From assembly GCA_003551805.1 (NCBI GenBank), contig PUNR01000249.1, positions 1-6,009 of the forward strand: 6,009 bases of DNA, written 5' to 3'. Below the pieces are notes generated by a model, which ran no database searches, was not told the DNA's origin, and worked only from the letters and a program-made list of their open reading frames with translations. Source of the DNA: Loktanella sp. (lineage in GTDB: Bacteria > Pseudomonadota > Alphaproteobacteria > Rhodobacterales > Rhodobacteraceae). Made by a program: the position numbers and the translations under genes. The stretch's first letter is position 1, and the number at the start of each line of letters is the position of its first letter. Positions 1 to 5,806 of the stretch are shown here, in pieces.

Positions 1-964
1 GGGCAGGCATGCCCTTGCTGCGCAGGCGCATCTGGCGGCCTGATTGGGACCCTTCGGGCACTTTGACGCGGCTGCGGCCGCCGTCGATTGTAGGAACCTC
101 TATCTCGCCGCCAAGGGCTGCGGTCGCGATCGACACCGGTACGCGGCAATACAGGTTCAATCCCTCGCGTTCAAACAGGGGATGGCTGTTCACTTCGATG
201 AAAATGTACAGATCACCTGCGGGGCCGCCGCGCACGCCAGCCTCTCCCTCACCGCTTAGGCGGATGCGGGTGCCGGTTTCGACGCCTGCGGGAATGTTGA
301 CAGACAAGGATTTTTCTTTTTCAACGCGGCCAGCGCCGTGGCAAACCTTGCATGGGTTCTTGATGGTCTGGCCCATGCCGTTACAGGTCGGACAGGTGCG
401 TTCAACGGTGAAAAAGCCCTGCTGTGCACGGACCTTGCCCATGCCGCTACAGGTCGGGCAGGTCTGTGGTTCAGACCCGCCTTCAGCGCCGGTGCCGCTG
501 CATGACCCGCATGACACCGCGGTAGTGACATTGATCGTCTTTTGCAGGCCGGCATAAGCGTCTTCGAGGTTGATGCGCAGGTTATAACGCAGATCGCTGC
601 CGCGTTGCGCGCCACCACGACGCTGGCCACCGCGCCCGCCCATGAAATCACCGAAAAGATCGTCGAAAACATCGGAAAAGGCATTGGCAAAGTCGCCCTG
701 TCCGCCGCCGCGCGCGCCAGCACTGGCACCCATGCCGTTTTCAAATGCAGCATGGCCGTAGCGGTCATATGCGGCCTTTTTGTTGGCGTCTTTCAACACC
801 TCGTAGGCTTCGTTGGCTTCTTTGAACTGCGCCTCTGCCTTGGGATTGTCGGCATTGCGGTCGGGGTGCAATTCCTTGGCCTTTTGGCGATAGGCCTTTT
901 TGATGGCATCGGCATCCGCCCCTTTGGCGATACCCAGCACATCGTAATAGTCGCGTTTTGCCAT
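1..964 (-). CDS. dnaJ: Chaperone protein DnaJ (Hsp40), 3' end cut off by the window
   Basis: DnaJ is the cytoplasmic co-chaperone that delivers unfolded clients to DnaK and stimulates its ATPase. The frame is open from the start to the left edge and gives 321 residues; the family is usually about 375-390, so some 55-65 C-terminal residues are missing. Visible parts in order: J domain (about 1-70) with HPD at 33-35; Gly/Phe-rich linker (about 75-122) with the DVFDDLFGDF segment; a complete zinc-finger domain with four CxxCxGxG repeats at 152-159, 169-176, 191-198 and 205-212, all eight cysteines present; then the start of the C-terminal client-binding domain. Two in-frame ATGs lie six bases apart (970 and 964). 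I prefer 964 because it gives the family-typical MAKRDYYDVLG. The GGG of the Shine-Dalgarno is 10 bases from 964 and 4 from 970, so spacing does not decide. It follows dnaK by 72 bases, the classical dnaKJ operon order. Confidence 0.97.
   Translation of the reverse strand, partial: MAKRDYYDVLGIAKGADADAIKKAYRQKAKELHPDRNADNPKAEAQFKEANEAYEVLKDANKKAAYDRYGHAAFENGMGASAGARGGGQGDFANAFSDVFDDLFGDFMGGRGGQRRGGAQRGSDLRYNLRINLEDAYAGLQKTINVTTAVSCGSCSGTGAEGGSEPQTCPTCSGMGKVRAQQGFFTVERTCPTCNGMGQTIKNPCKVCHGAGRVEKEKSLSVNIPAGVETGTRIRLSGEGEAGVRGGPAGDLYIFIEVNSHPLFEREGLNLYCRVPVSIATAALGGEIEVPTIDGGRSRVKVPEGSQSGRQMRLRSKGMPA
371..463 (-). repeat. Intragenic direct repeat within the dnaJ zinc-finger region
   Basis: Bases 371-397 and 437-463 are near-identical 27-mers (25 of 27 bases match). 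On the coding strand they encode the second and third CxxCxGxG zinc-finger repeats (residues 169-177 and 191-199, CPTCSGMGK/CPTCNGMGQ region). DnaJ finger repeats are homologous in all family members; here the DNA identity is unusually high. It is part of the gene, not a mobile repeat. Confidence 0.6.
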
Positions 965-970
965 GATCAT

Positions 971-992
971 TTTTCCCTTTGGGAACGGAAAA
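971..992 (-). promoter_or_regulatory. dnaJ ribosome-binding site inside a possible small hairpin
   Basis: On the minus strand the dnaJ leader contains TTCCC-AAA-GGGAA (985-973), a perfect 5-bp stem with a 3-base loop whose right arm is the only Shine-Dalgarno sequence of dnaJ (AAAGGGA). A competing 6-bp pairing, TTTTCC (992-987) with GGAAAA (976-971), would also cover it. Either fold would partly hide the ribosome-binding site. The stems are short and should melt easily, which for a heat-shock gene is compatible with an RNA-thermometer-like role. The pairing is seen in the sequence; the function is inference. Confidence 0.4.
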
Positions 993-1016
993 GACCGGCC
1001 CGGTGTAGGGCCGGTC
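989..1016 (-). terminator. Intrinsic terminator or attenuator between dnaK and dnaJ
   Basis: Read on the minus strand, GACCGGCCC (1016-1008), a 6-base loop TACACC and GGGCCGGTC (1001-993) form a perfect 9-bp GC-rich stem followed directly by TTTT (992-989). It starts 20 bases after the dnaK stop codon and lies 24 bases before the dnaJ ATG at 964. The T-run is short, so partial termination is more likely than a full stop. Because dnaJ has no visible promoter of its own in the gap, the hairpin would lower dnaJ relative to dnaK or protect the dnaK 3' end after processing. Confidence 0.65.
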
Positions 1017-1036
1017 CATTTCCTGCGGACGCTGTT

Positions 1037-2941
1037 TTAGTTGCGACGCTTGTCGTCATCCAGATCTTCGAAATCTGCGTCCAGAATGTCGTCATCCGCG
1101 GCAGGGGTGTCGCGCTCTGCCTCGCCGGATTCTTCCTGGCTGGCCTTGTAGATGGCTTCGCCCAGTTTCATCGCGGCTTCGGTCACGTTCTGCACGCCGG
1201 ATTTGATCTTGCCAGCGTCGTTTCCTTCAAGTTCATCCTTGAGCGCTGCAATCGCAAGTTCGATCGCCTCGATCGTGGTCGGATCAACCTTGTCTGCATG
1301 CTCTTCCATCGACTTTTCGGTCGAGTGGATCAGGCTTTCGGCCTGGTTCTTCGCTTCAACCAGTTCGCGACGGGATTTGTCGGCCTCTGCGTTGGCTTCG
1401 GCGTCCTTGACCATTGCTTCGATGTCGTCATCCGACAGACCGCCAGAGGCTTGGATCGTGATCTTCTGTTCCTTGCCGGTGCCTTTGTCCTTGGCGCCGA
1501 CTTCAACGATGCCGTTGGCGTCGATGTCGAAGGTTACTTCGATCTGCGGCATACCGCGTGGTGCTGGCGGGATGTTTTCAAGGTTGAACTGGCCCAACAT
1601 CTTGTTGTCAGCAGCCATTTCGCGTTCGCCCTGGAACACCCGCAAGGTCACGGCATTCTGATTGTCTTCGGCGGTTGAAAAGACCTGAGACTTTTTCGTC
1701 GGGATCGTCGTGTTGCGGTCGATCAGACGGGTGAACACGCCACCCAGCGTTTCGATCCCCAGCGACAACGGCGTCACGTCGAGCAGGACCACATCCTTGA
1801 CGTCGCCTTGCAGAACGCCGGCCTGAATGGCGGCACCCATAGCGACGACTTCGTCAGGGTTCACACCCTGATGTGGTTCCTTGCCGAAGAATTTGGATAC
1901 TTCTTCTTTGACCTTCGGCATGCGGGTCATACCGCCGACCAGCACGACCTCGTCGATGTCGGATGTTGACAGGCCAGCATCCTTGATCGCGGCTTGGCAA
2001 GGCTTCAACGATGCCTTGATCAGGTCGCCCACAAGGCTTTCCAGCTTGGCGCGGGTCAGTTTCATGACCATGTGCAGCGGCTGACCATTCGACCCCATCG
2101 AGATGAACGGCTGGTTGATTTCGGTGCTGGACGACGAGGACAGTTCGATCTTGGCTTTTTCAGCGGCTTCTTTCAGGCGCTGCAGGGCCATCTTGTCCTT
2201 GGTCAGATCGACGGCGTTTTCCTTTTTGAATTCGTCAGCAAGGTAGTTGACGATCCGCATGTCGAAATCTTCACCACCAAGGAAGGTGTCACCGTTGGTG
2301 GATTTCACCTCGAACAGGCCGTCGTCGATTTCCAGAATGGTCACGTCGAAAGTACCGCCGCCAAGGTCATAGACCGCGATGGTTTTGCTTTCTTTCTTGT
2401 CCAGACCATAGGCCAGCGCCGCAGCGGTCGGTTCGTTGATGATGCGCAGCACTTCCAGACCGGCGATTTTGCCCGCGTCCTTGGTGGCCTGACGCTGGGC
2501 GTCGTTGAAATATGCGGGCACGGTGATGACGGCTTGCGTCACTTCTTCGCCAAGATAGCTTTCAGCGGTTTCTTTCATCTTGCCGAGGATGAAGGCAGAG
2601 ATCTGGCTGGGCGAATATTTCTCGCCGCGCGCCTGTACCCATGCATCGCCATTGCCACCGTCAACGATGGTGAACGGCATGTTCTTTTTCTCTTTGGCAA
2701 GATCGCTGTCGTCAAAACGGCGCCCGATCAGGCGCTTGACGGCGAAAATTGTGTTTTCGGGGTTGGTCACTGCCTGCCGCTTGGCGGGCTGACCGACAAG
2801 ACGTTCGTCTTCGGTGAACGCAACGATTGACGGCGTTGTGCGCGCGCCCTCGGCGTTTTCGATCACGCGGGGCTTTGACCCGTCCATGATCGCGATACAA
2901 GAGTTGGTCGTCCCGAGGTCGATACCAATCACTTTGGCCAT
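1037..2941 (-). CDS. dnaK: Molecular chaperone DnaK (Hsp70)
   Basis: DnaK is the ATP-dependent cytoplasmic Hsp70. It binds exposed hydrophobic segments of clients, working with DnaJ and the nucleotide-exchange factor GrpE. The protein is 634 residues, normal for the family. Nucleotide-binding domain (about 1-380): phosphate-1 motif IDLGTTNS (7-14), catalytic lysine in FAVKRLIGRRF (Lys69), NEPTAAALAYGLDK (169-182), phosphate-2 motif YDLGGGTFDV (191-200), adenosine motif VLVGGMTRMP (333-342). Linker DVVLLDVTPLSLG (383-395), then the substrate-binding beta domain, and from about 505 the charged helical lid, ending in an acidic tail with DADFEDLDDD. The tail closes with KRRN, a slightly unusual basic end. 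ATG 2941 gives the canonical MAKVIGIDLGTTNS and has AAAGGGA upstream (GGG 9 bases from the start). It is first in the dnaKJ operon; grpE is not in the window. Likely heat-shock regulated through the promoter at 3055-3083. Confidence 0.99.
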   Translation of the reverse strand: MAKVIGIDLGTTNSCIAIMDGSKPRVIENAEGARTTPSIVAFTEDERLVGQPAKRQAVTNPENTIFAVKRLIGRRFDDSDLAKEKKNMPFTIVDGGNGDAWVQARGEKYSPSQISAFILGKMKETAESYLGEEVTQAVITVPAYFNDAQRQATKDAGKIAGLEVLRIINEPTAAALAYGLDKKESKTIAVYDLGGGTFDVTILEIDDGLFEVKSTNGDTFLGGEDFDMRIVNYLADEFKKENAVDLTKDKMALQRLKEAAEKAKIELSSSSSTEINQPFISMGSNGQPLHMVMKLTRAKLESLVGDLIKASLKPCQAAIKDAGLSTSDIDEVVLVGGMTRMPKVKEEVSKFFGKEPHQGVNPDEVVAMGAAIQAGVLQGDVKDVVLLDVTPLSLGIETLGGVFTRLIDRNTTIPTKKSQVFSTAEDNQNAVTLRVFQGEREMAADNKMLGQFNLENIPPAPRGMPQIEVTFDIDANGIVEVGAKDKGTGKEQKITIQASGGLSDDDIEAMVKDAEANAEADKSRRELVEAKNQAESLIHSTEKSMEEHADKVDPTTIEAIELAIAALKDELEGNDAGKIKSGVQNVTEAAMKLGEAIYKASQEESGEAERDTPAADDDILDADFEDLDDDKRRN

Positions 2942-3015
2942 TTTTCAAATCCCTTTACGTTTAGGCGGTTTGAGCAGCGCGAACCCGTTTCGGCACCCGC
3001 GCCAAGTTTCATGAG

Positions 3016-3044
3016 GCCGGACAGAACATATGCGCTGTTCCGGC
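3016..3044 (-). promoter_or_regulatory. Stem-loop at the predicted 5' end of the dnaK mRNA
   Basis: On the minus strand GCCGGAACAG (3044-3035) can pair with CTGTCCGGC (3024-3016), nine base pairs with one bulged A and a 10-base loop. The predicted dnaK transcription start lies at about 3048, only a few bases before the stem. A 5'-terminal hairpin of this kind commonly protects mRNA from 5'-dependent decay. It has no T-run after it, so it does not look like a terminator for the upstream permease gene. The role is inferred. Confidence 0.4.
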
Positions 3045-3054
3045 GATCCACGGG

Positions 3055-3083
3055 TATATAGGTGTGGGTTGTGGGCGCTGCAA
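3055..3083 (-). promoter_or_regulatory. Candidate dnaK promoter
   Basis: On the minus strand TTGCAG (3083-3078) and TATATA (3060-3055) are separated by exactly 17 bases. The -10 context ACCTATATA also resembles the CCCATnTA of heat-shock sigma-32 (RpoH) promoters, and the -35 core GTTGC resembles its CTTG. A CTTGCGG just upstream (3091-3085) is an alternative -35, but then the best -10 is poor. The start would be at about 3048, leaving a leader of about 106 bases before dnaK. No CIRCE element (TTAGCACTC inverted repeat) was seen. Whether RpoH or the housekeeping sigma reads it cannot be told from sequence alone. Confidence 0.5.
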
Positions 3084-3170
3084 CCGCAAGTCAGGACAGC
3101 CAGCACACAATTTTTGCACAGACGTGGGGTATTTGCCGGGTCTGGCAGGCACGGCTGCGCCACGAGCGGA

Positions 3171-3992
3171 TCATCGTGCTGCTGTCCAGCTGACAGAAAC
3201 GCGGCGGCGTGTGTAAAACTCGCCCATTAGCCCCAGCATGATCAGCGCAAGTGAGACATAGATCGGATAGGTGATCGACGTCACAAAGGGGTTATAATGA
3301 AGAAAGGCCGCGCCCCGTGCCTGATCGATGATGTGAAATAGCGGGTTCCAGTCAAACATCGCCACTGTTGTTGCCGGCAGGGTATTCGCCAGAAACATTT
3401 TCCCAGAGGCAATCATGTTGACGCGCATGTAAAGCGTCCGCACCACTGCCGAAAAATCTGGAATCCACGGGTTCAGCGCCAGAAAAATCATCCCGACAGC
3501 AACCCCAAATAACCACGACAGCAGCACCATGCCCAAGGCAGTGATCGGGTCGTGGATCGAAATGGGCGTGATGACGATGTGATAAACCGTCAGAATTACG
3601 AAAATAGCGATGACCTGTTGGTACAGTGTCGAAAGGGCGGATGCGACGATCGAAATGATCGGGTTCATCGGCGCATGCTGCATCATCGCGCCGACGGGGT
3701 TTCCCGCGCCGGCAATTGCGGACACGGTCTTGATATGTGTCATGTACATGAAAATACCCGACATCACATATAGCAGAAAATCGCCACGGATCGGCGAGCT
3801 GCGCATGCCCAGCAACAGGAACATGACCATAAATACAGCCACCATCACAAGGCTTTGCAGGATGTTCAGGATAATGCCTACCACAGCGTTCCGGTGCCCG
3901 CTGCGCAGGTTGCGCACGATGGAATGGTAGGTCACTTCTGCCATCGCAAAGAAGACGCGTGCAGGGGTTCGGACTTCTGGGGCGCGAAACAT
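3171..3992 (-). CDS. ABC-2 type transporter permease, KpsM-like polysaccharide exporter
   Basis: This is an inner-membrane permease of the ABC-2 family, which exports capsular polysaccharide, O-antigen or similar polymers together with a separate ATPase. The protein is 273 residues; KpsM-type permeases are about 260. A short cytoplasmic N-terminus is followed by hydrophobic segments at about 36-62, 72-92, 111-141, 152-173, a weaker one at about 182-210, and 242-258, close to the six expected. The segment WNPLFHIIDQAR (215-226) matches the conserved WNPL-H-(E/D)-R region of KpsM proteins. ATG 3992 is supported by AAAGG with a 6-base spacer; an internal Met17 is possible but has no such site. 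The gene stands alone: dnaK lies downstream on the same strand and cysQ diverges upstream. No KpsT-like ATPase is in the window, so its partner must be elsewhere. Substrate is unknown; polysaccharide is the best family-based guess. Confidence 0.85.
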   Translation of the reverse strand: MFRAPEVRTPARVFFAMAEVTYHSIVRNLRSGHRNAVVGIILNILQSLVMVAVFMVMFLLLGMRSSPIRGDFLLYVMSGIFMYMTHIKTVSAIAGAGNPVGAMMQHAPMNPIISIVASALSTLYQQVIAIFVILTVYHIVITPISIHDPITALGMVLLSWLFGVAVGMIFLALNPWIPDFSAVVRTLYMRVNMIASGKMFLANTLPATTVAMFDWNPLFHIIDQARGAAFLHYNPFVTSITYPIYVSLALIMLGLMGEFYTRRRVSVSWTAAR

Positions 3993-4043
3993 GCGGAACC
4001 TTTATTCAAAACGTATGCTGAAAGCTACTGTGGCATCACAACC

Positions 4044-4072
4044 TTGCCGAATGCTTAAACGCAAATCATAAG
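4044..4072 (+). promoter_or_regulatory. Candidate promoter for cysQ-kdsB
   Basis: TTGCCG (4044-4049) and CATAAG (4067-4072) are separated by 17 bases; the start would be near 4079, about 29 bases before the cysQ ATG. The -10 agrees at four of six positions with TATAAT. The -10 overlaps that of the divergent permease promoter. It is the best plus-strand candidate in the 115-base divergent region but of moderate quality. Confidence 0.35.
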
Positions 4073-4093
4073 GCAGTGACGGCACCAATTCAA
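4065..4093 (-). promoter_or_regulatory. Candidate promoter for the ABC-2 permease gene
   Basis: On the minus strand TTGAAT (4093-4088) and TATGAT (4070-4065) are separated by exactly 17 bases, with four of six and five of six matches to the housekeeping consensus. The start would be near 4058, giving a leader of about 65 bases to the permease ATG at 3992. The -10 shares bases 4067-4070 with the divergent plus-strand candidate, so polymerase should be able to occupy only one at a time. Confidence 0.5.
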
Positions 4094-4107
4094 CAAAGGG
4101 CTTTGCG

Positions 4108-4905
4108 ATGGATTTTGAACGATTGAACACGGTTATGCGCAAGACCGCTTTGGAAGCCGGCGATGCGATCATGAAGGTCTACGCCGCCGACGATTTCGAT
4201 GTGCGTGCAAAAAGCGATGACAGCCCTGTCACCGCCGCAGACGAAGCTGCAGATGCTGTTATCAGCGCGGCGTTGCGGGCTGCGTTTCCCGACGTGGCGC
4301 TTGTGACTGAAGAACAGGCAGCGTCACATACGGTCGAGGCCAGCGCATTTTTCATCGTGGACCCGCTTGATGGTACCAAGGAATTCGTGCAGCGGCGTGG
4401 GGATTTCACCGTCAATATCGCCTATGTCGTCGACGGTGTGCCCGTGCGAGGCATCGTCTACGCCCCCGCGCGCGACCGTTTGTTCTATACTGATGCGTCT
4501 GGCCGCTCGGTCGAAGAAACAGGGCCTTTTGCCAAGGACGAGGCTGGCGATATCAGGCCGATTTCAGTGTCTGTTCCTGACAATTCGGCATTGATGGTTG
4601 TCGCTTCCAAGTCGCACCGCGATCAGGCAACAGATGATTACATCGGCAAATACAAGGTCCGTGACATGACCAGCGCTGGGTCATCGCTCAAATTCTGTCT
4701 TGTCGCGACGGGTGAGGCGGATCTTTACCCGCGTCTTGGCCGGACGATGGAATGGGATACCGCGGCGGGCCATGCCGTGTTGGCTGGCGCAGGTGGTGTG
4801 GTCGTGCGGTTCGATACGCATCAGCCATTAACCTATGGCAAACCTGGCTATGATAACCCGTTCTTCATCGCGGCTGCGCCTGGCGTGACATTGGAATCTG
4901 CCTGA
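4108..4905 (+). CDS. cysQ: 3'(2'),5'-bisphosphate nucleotidase CysQ
   Basis: CysQ removes the 3'-phosphate of 3'-phosphoadenosine 5'-phosphate (PAP), giving AMP and phosphate. It recycles the by-product of PAPS-dependent sulfate assimilation and sulfo-transfer. It belongs to the Mg-dependent, lithium-sensitive inositol monophosphatase superfamily. The protein is 265 residues (E. coli CysQ is about 246). Metal and substrate motifs are intact: SPVTAAD (39-45), EE (68-69), DPLDGTKEF (85-93; the KEF ending separates CysQ from inositol monophosphatases, which usually have a DGTxNF form), GSSLKFC (191-197) and WDTAAGHAV (216-224). AAAGGG lies 7 bases before ATG 4108, fixing the start. Its TGA overlaps the ATG of kdsB by one base, so the two are probably co-translated. 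No other sulfur gene is visible nearby, so the link with a surface-sugar gene is of interest; another sugar-phosphate substrate is possible but unsupported. Confidence 0.93.
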   Translation: MDFERLNTVMRKTALEAGDAIMKVYAADDFDVRAKSDDSPVTAADEAADAVISAALRAAFPDVALVTEEQAASHTVEASAFFIVDPLDGTKEFVQRRGDFTVNIAYVVDGVPVRGIVYAPARDRLFYTDASGRSVEETGPFAKDEAGDIRPISVSVPDNSALMVVASKSHRDQATDDYIGKYKVRDMTSAGSSLKFCLVATGEADLYPRLGRTMEWDTAAGHAVLAGAGGVVVRFDTHQPLTYGKPGYDNPFFIAAAPGVTLESA

Positions 4906-5705
4906 TGTCGGTCCTGATCGTCATTCCCGCGCGCTACGCATCGACGCGCTATCCCGGCAAACCGCTGGTGACGCTGACAGGTGCGACGGGTATCGCCAAA
5001 AGCCTGATCCGTCGTTCGTGGGACGCTGCCATGATGGTTGATGGTGTCGACCGTGTCGTGGTGGCGACTGATGACAACCGGATCGCAGATGCCGCCGCAG
5101 GTTTCGGGGCAGAGGTGGTGATGACTGCGACAACCTGCGCCAACGGAACCGAACGTTGCGCCGAAGCGCTGGACAATCTGGGCGTGGATTATGACATCGT
5201 CGTCAATCTGCAAGGTGATGCGCCACTGACCCCTGCCTGGTTTATCAGCGATCTGGTTGCAGGCTTGCGCGCTAACCCGCAAGCGCATGTCGCGACGCCT
5301 GTCCTGCGCACCGGCGGGTCAATGCTGGGCGCGCTGTTGCAGGACCGTCGCGAGGGCCGCGTTGGTGGAACGACTGCCGTGTTCGGGGCCGATCACAACG
5401 CGCTTTATTTCTCGAAAGAGGTGATTCCGTTTACCGGTCGCCGCTATGAAGATGATGAACCGACGCCGGTGTTTCATCACGTCGGTGTCTACGCGTACCG
5501 CCCCGATGCTTTGCGTGCCTATGCGGACTGGCCGCTGGGGCCTTTGGAGCAGCTTGAAGGTCTGGAACAACTGCGTTTTCTGGAACGCAACGTGCCGATG
5601 CTGTGCGTCGAAGTGGCTGCCAAAGGGCGGGAATTTTGGGAACTGAACAACCCGGAAGACGTTGGGCGGATCGAAACAATGCTGCAAGCCATGGGGCAAC
5701 CATGA
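4905..5705 (+). CDS. kdsB: 3-deoxy-manno-octulosonate cytidylyltransferase (CMP-Kdo synthetase) family
   Basis: Family members join CTP and Kdo to form CMP-Kdo and pyrophosphate, the activated sugar for the LPS inner core and, in KpsU paralogues, for Kdo-containing capsule linkers. The 266-residue protein (E. coli KdsB is 248) shows the nucleotide-binding start IPARYASTRYPGKPL (7-21), VVATDD (52-57), NGTERCAEAL (80-89), the metal motif QGDAP (103-107, Asp105 kept, but Ala replaces the usual Glu of QGDEP), ALYFSKEVIPF (166-176), HHVGVYAYR (191-199) and PLEQLEGLEQLR (213-224). The C-terminal metal motif, normally DTPED, reads NNPED (248-252), so the expected Asp is Asn. This variant could be a divergent KdsB/KpsU or act on a related acid sugar. 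The start is fixed by the TGATG overlap with cysQ; only a weak GGA lies upstream, which supports translational coupling. kdsB is followed by galU 101 bases on. Confidence 0.85.
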   Translation: MSVLIVIPARYASTRYPGKPLVTLTGATGIAKSLIRRSWDAAMMVDGVDRVVVATDDNRIADAAAGFGAEVVMTATTCANGTERCAEALDNLGVDYDIVVNLQGDAPLTPAWFISDLVAGLRANPQAHVATPVLRTGGSMLGALLQDRREGRVGGTTAVFGADHNALYFSKEVIPFTGRRYEDDEPTPVFHHVGVYAYRPDALRAYADWPLGPLEQLEGLEQLRFLERNVPMLCVEVAAKGREFWELNNPEDVGRIETMLQAMGQP

Positions 5706-5806
5706 CGTAACCGGCAACTGAAAGCTGAAAAAATGACTTATTCTAGCCTTGATGGTCAGATAAGCGCCAAGCATGCAGATCGCGGATATTTATCAAAGGT
5801 GCGAAT

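Noticed and set aside
9..557. 182-codon plus-strand frame with a repeated MPLQVGQV peptide
   Set aside because: Antisense shadow of dnaJ; the peptide repeat simply reflects the two similar zinc-finger repeats on the coding strand.
256..768. 170-codon minus-strand frame inside dnaJ
   Set aside because: It is a shifted frame of dnaJ; the true frame carries the J domain and all four zinc-finger repeats.
542..1678. Long open frame on the plus strand (378 codons) antisense to dnaJ and dnaK
   Set aside because: It lies opposite well-conserved dnaJ and dnaK coding sequence and across their gap, and its product has no recognisable domain. Long antisense frames opposite hsp70 genes are a known by-product of their codon usage.
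1994..2830. Second long plus-strand open frame (278 codons) antisense to dnaK
   Set aside because: Same explanation: the dnaK frame on the other strand contains every family motif, and this frame has no ribosome site or recognisable protein.
2942..2968. Possible pairing that would cover the dnaK ribosome-binding site (CAAACC with GGGATTTG)
   Set aside because: Needs a two-base bulge and a long loop; much weaker than the dnaJ case.
2942..3170. Small open frames on both strands in the gap upstream of dnaK
   Set aside because: They overlap the promoter and leader structures, have no good ribosome site, and resemble no known protein.
4029..4040. Small dyad TGTG-GCAT-CACA in the permease leader, recalling a CRP/FNR half-site
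   Set aside because: Arms are only 4 bp and the spacing is too short for a CRP-type site; such dyads occur by chance.
5706..5806. Searched the kdsB-galU gap for a terminator or a galU promoter
   Set aside because: No stem with a T-run was found, and TTGATG-N17-CATGCA and TATTCT at 5739-5744 lack a convincing partner element.
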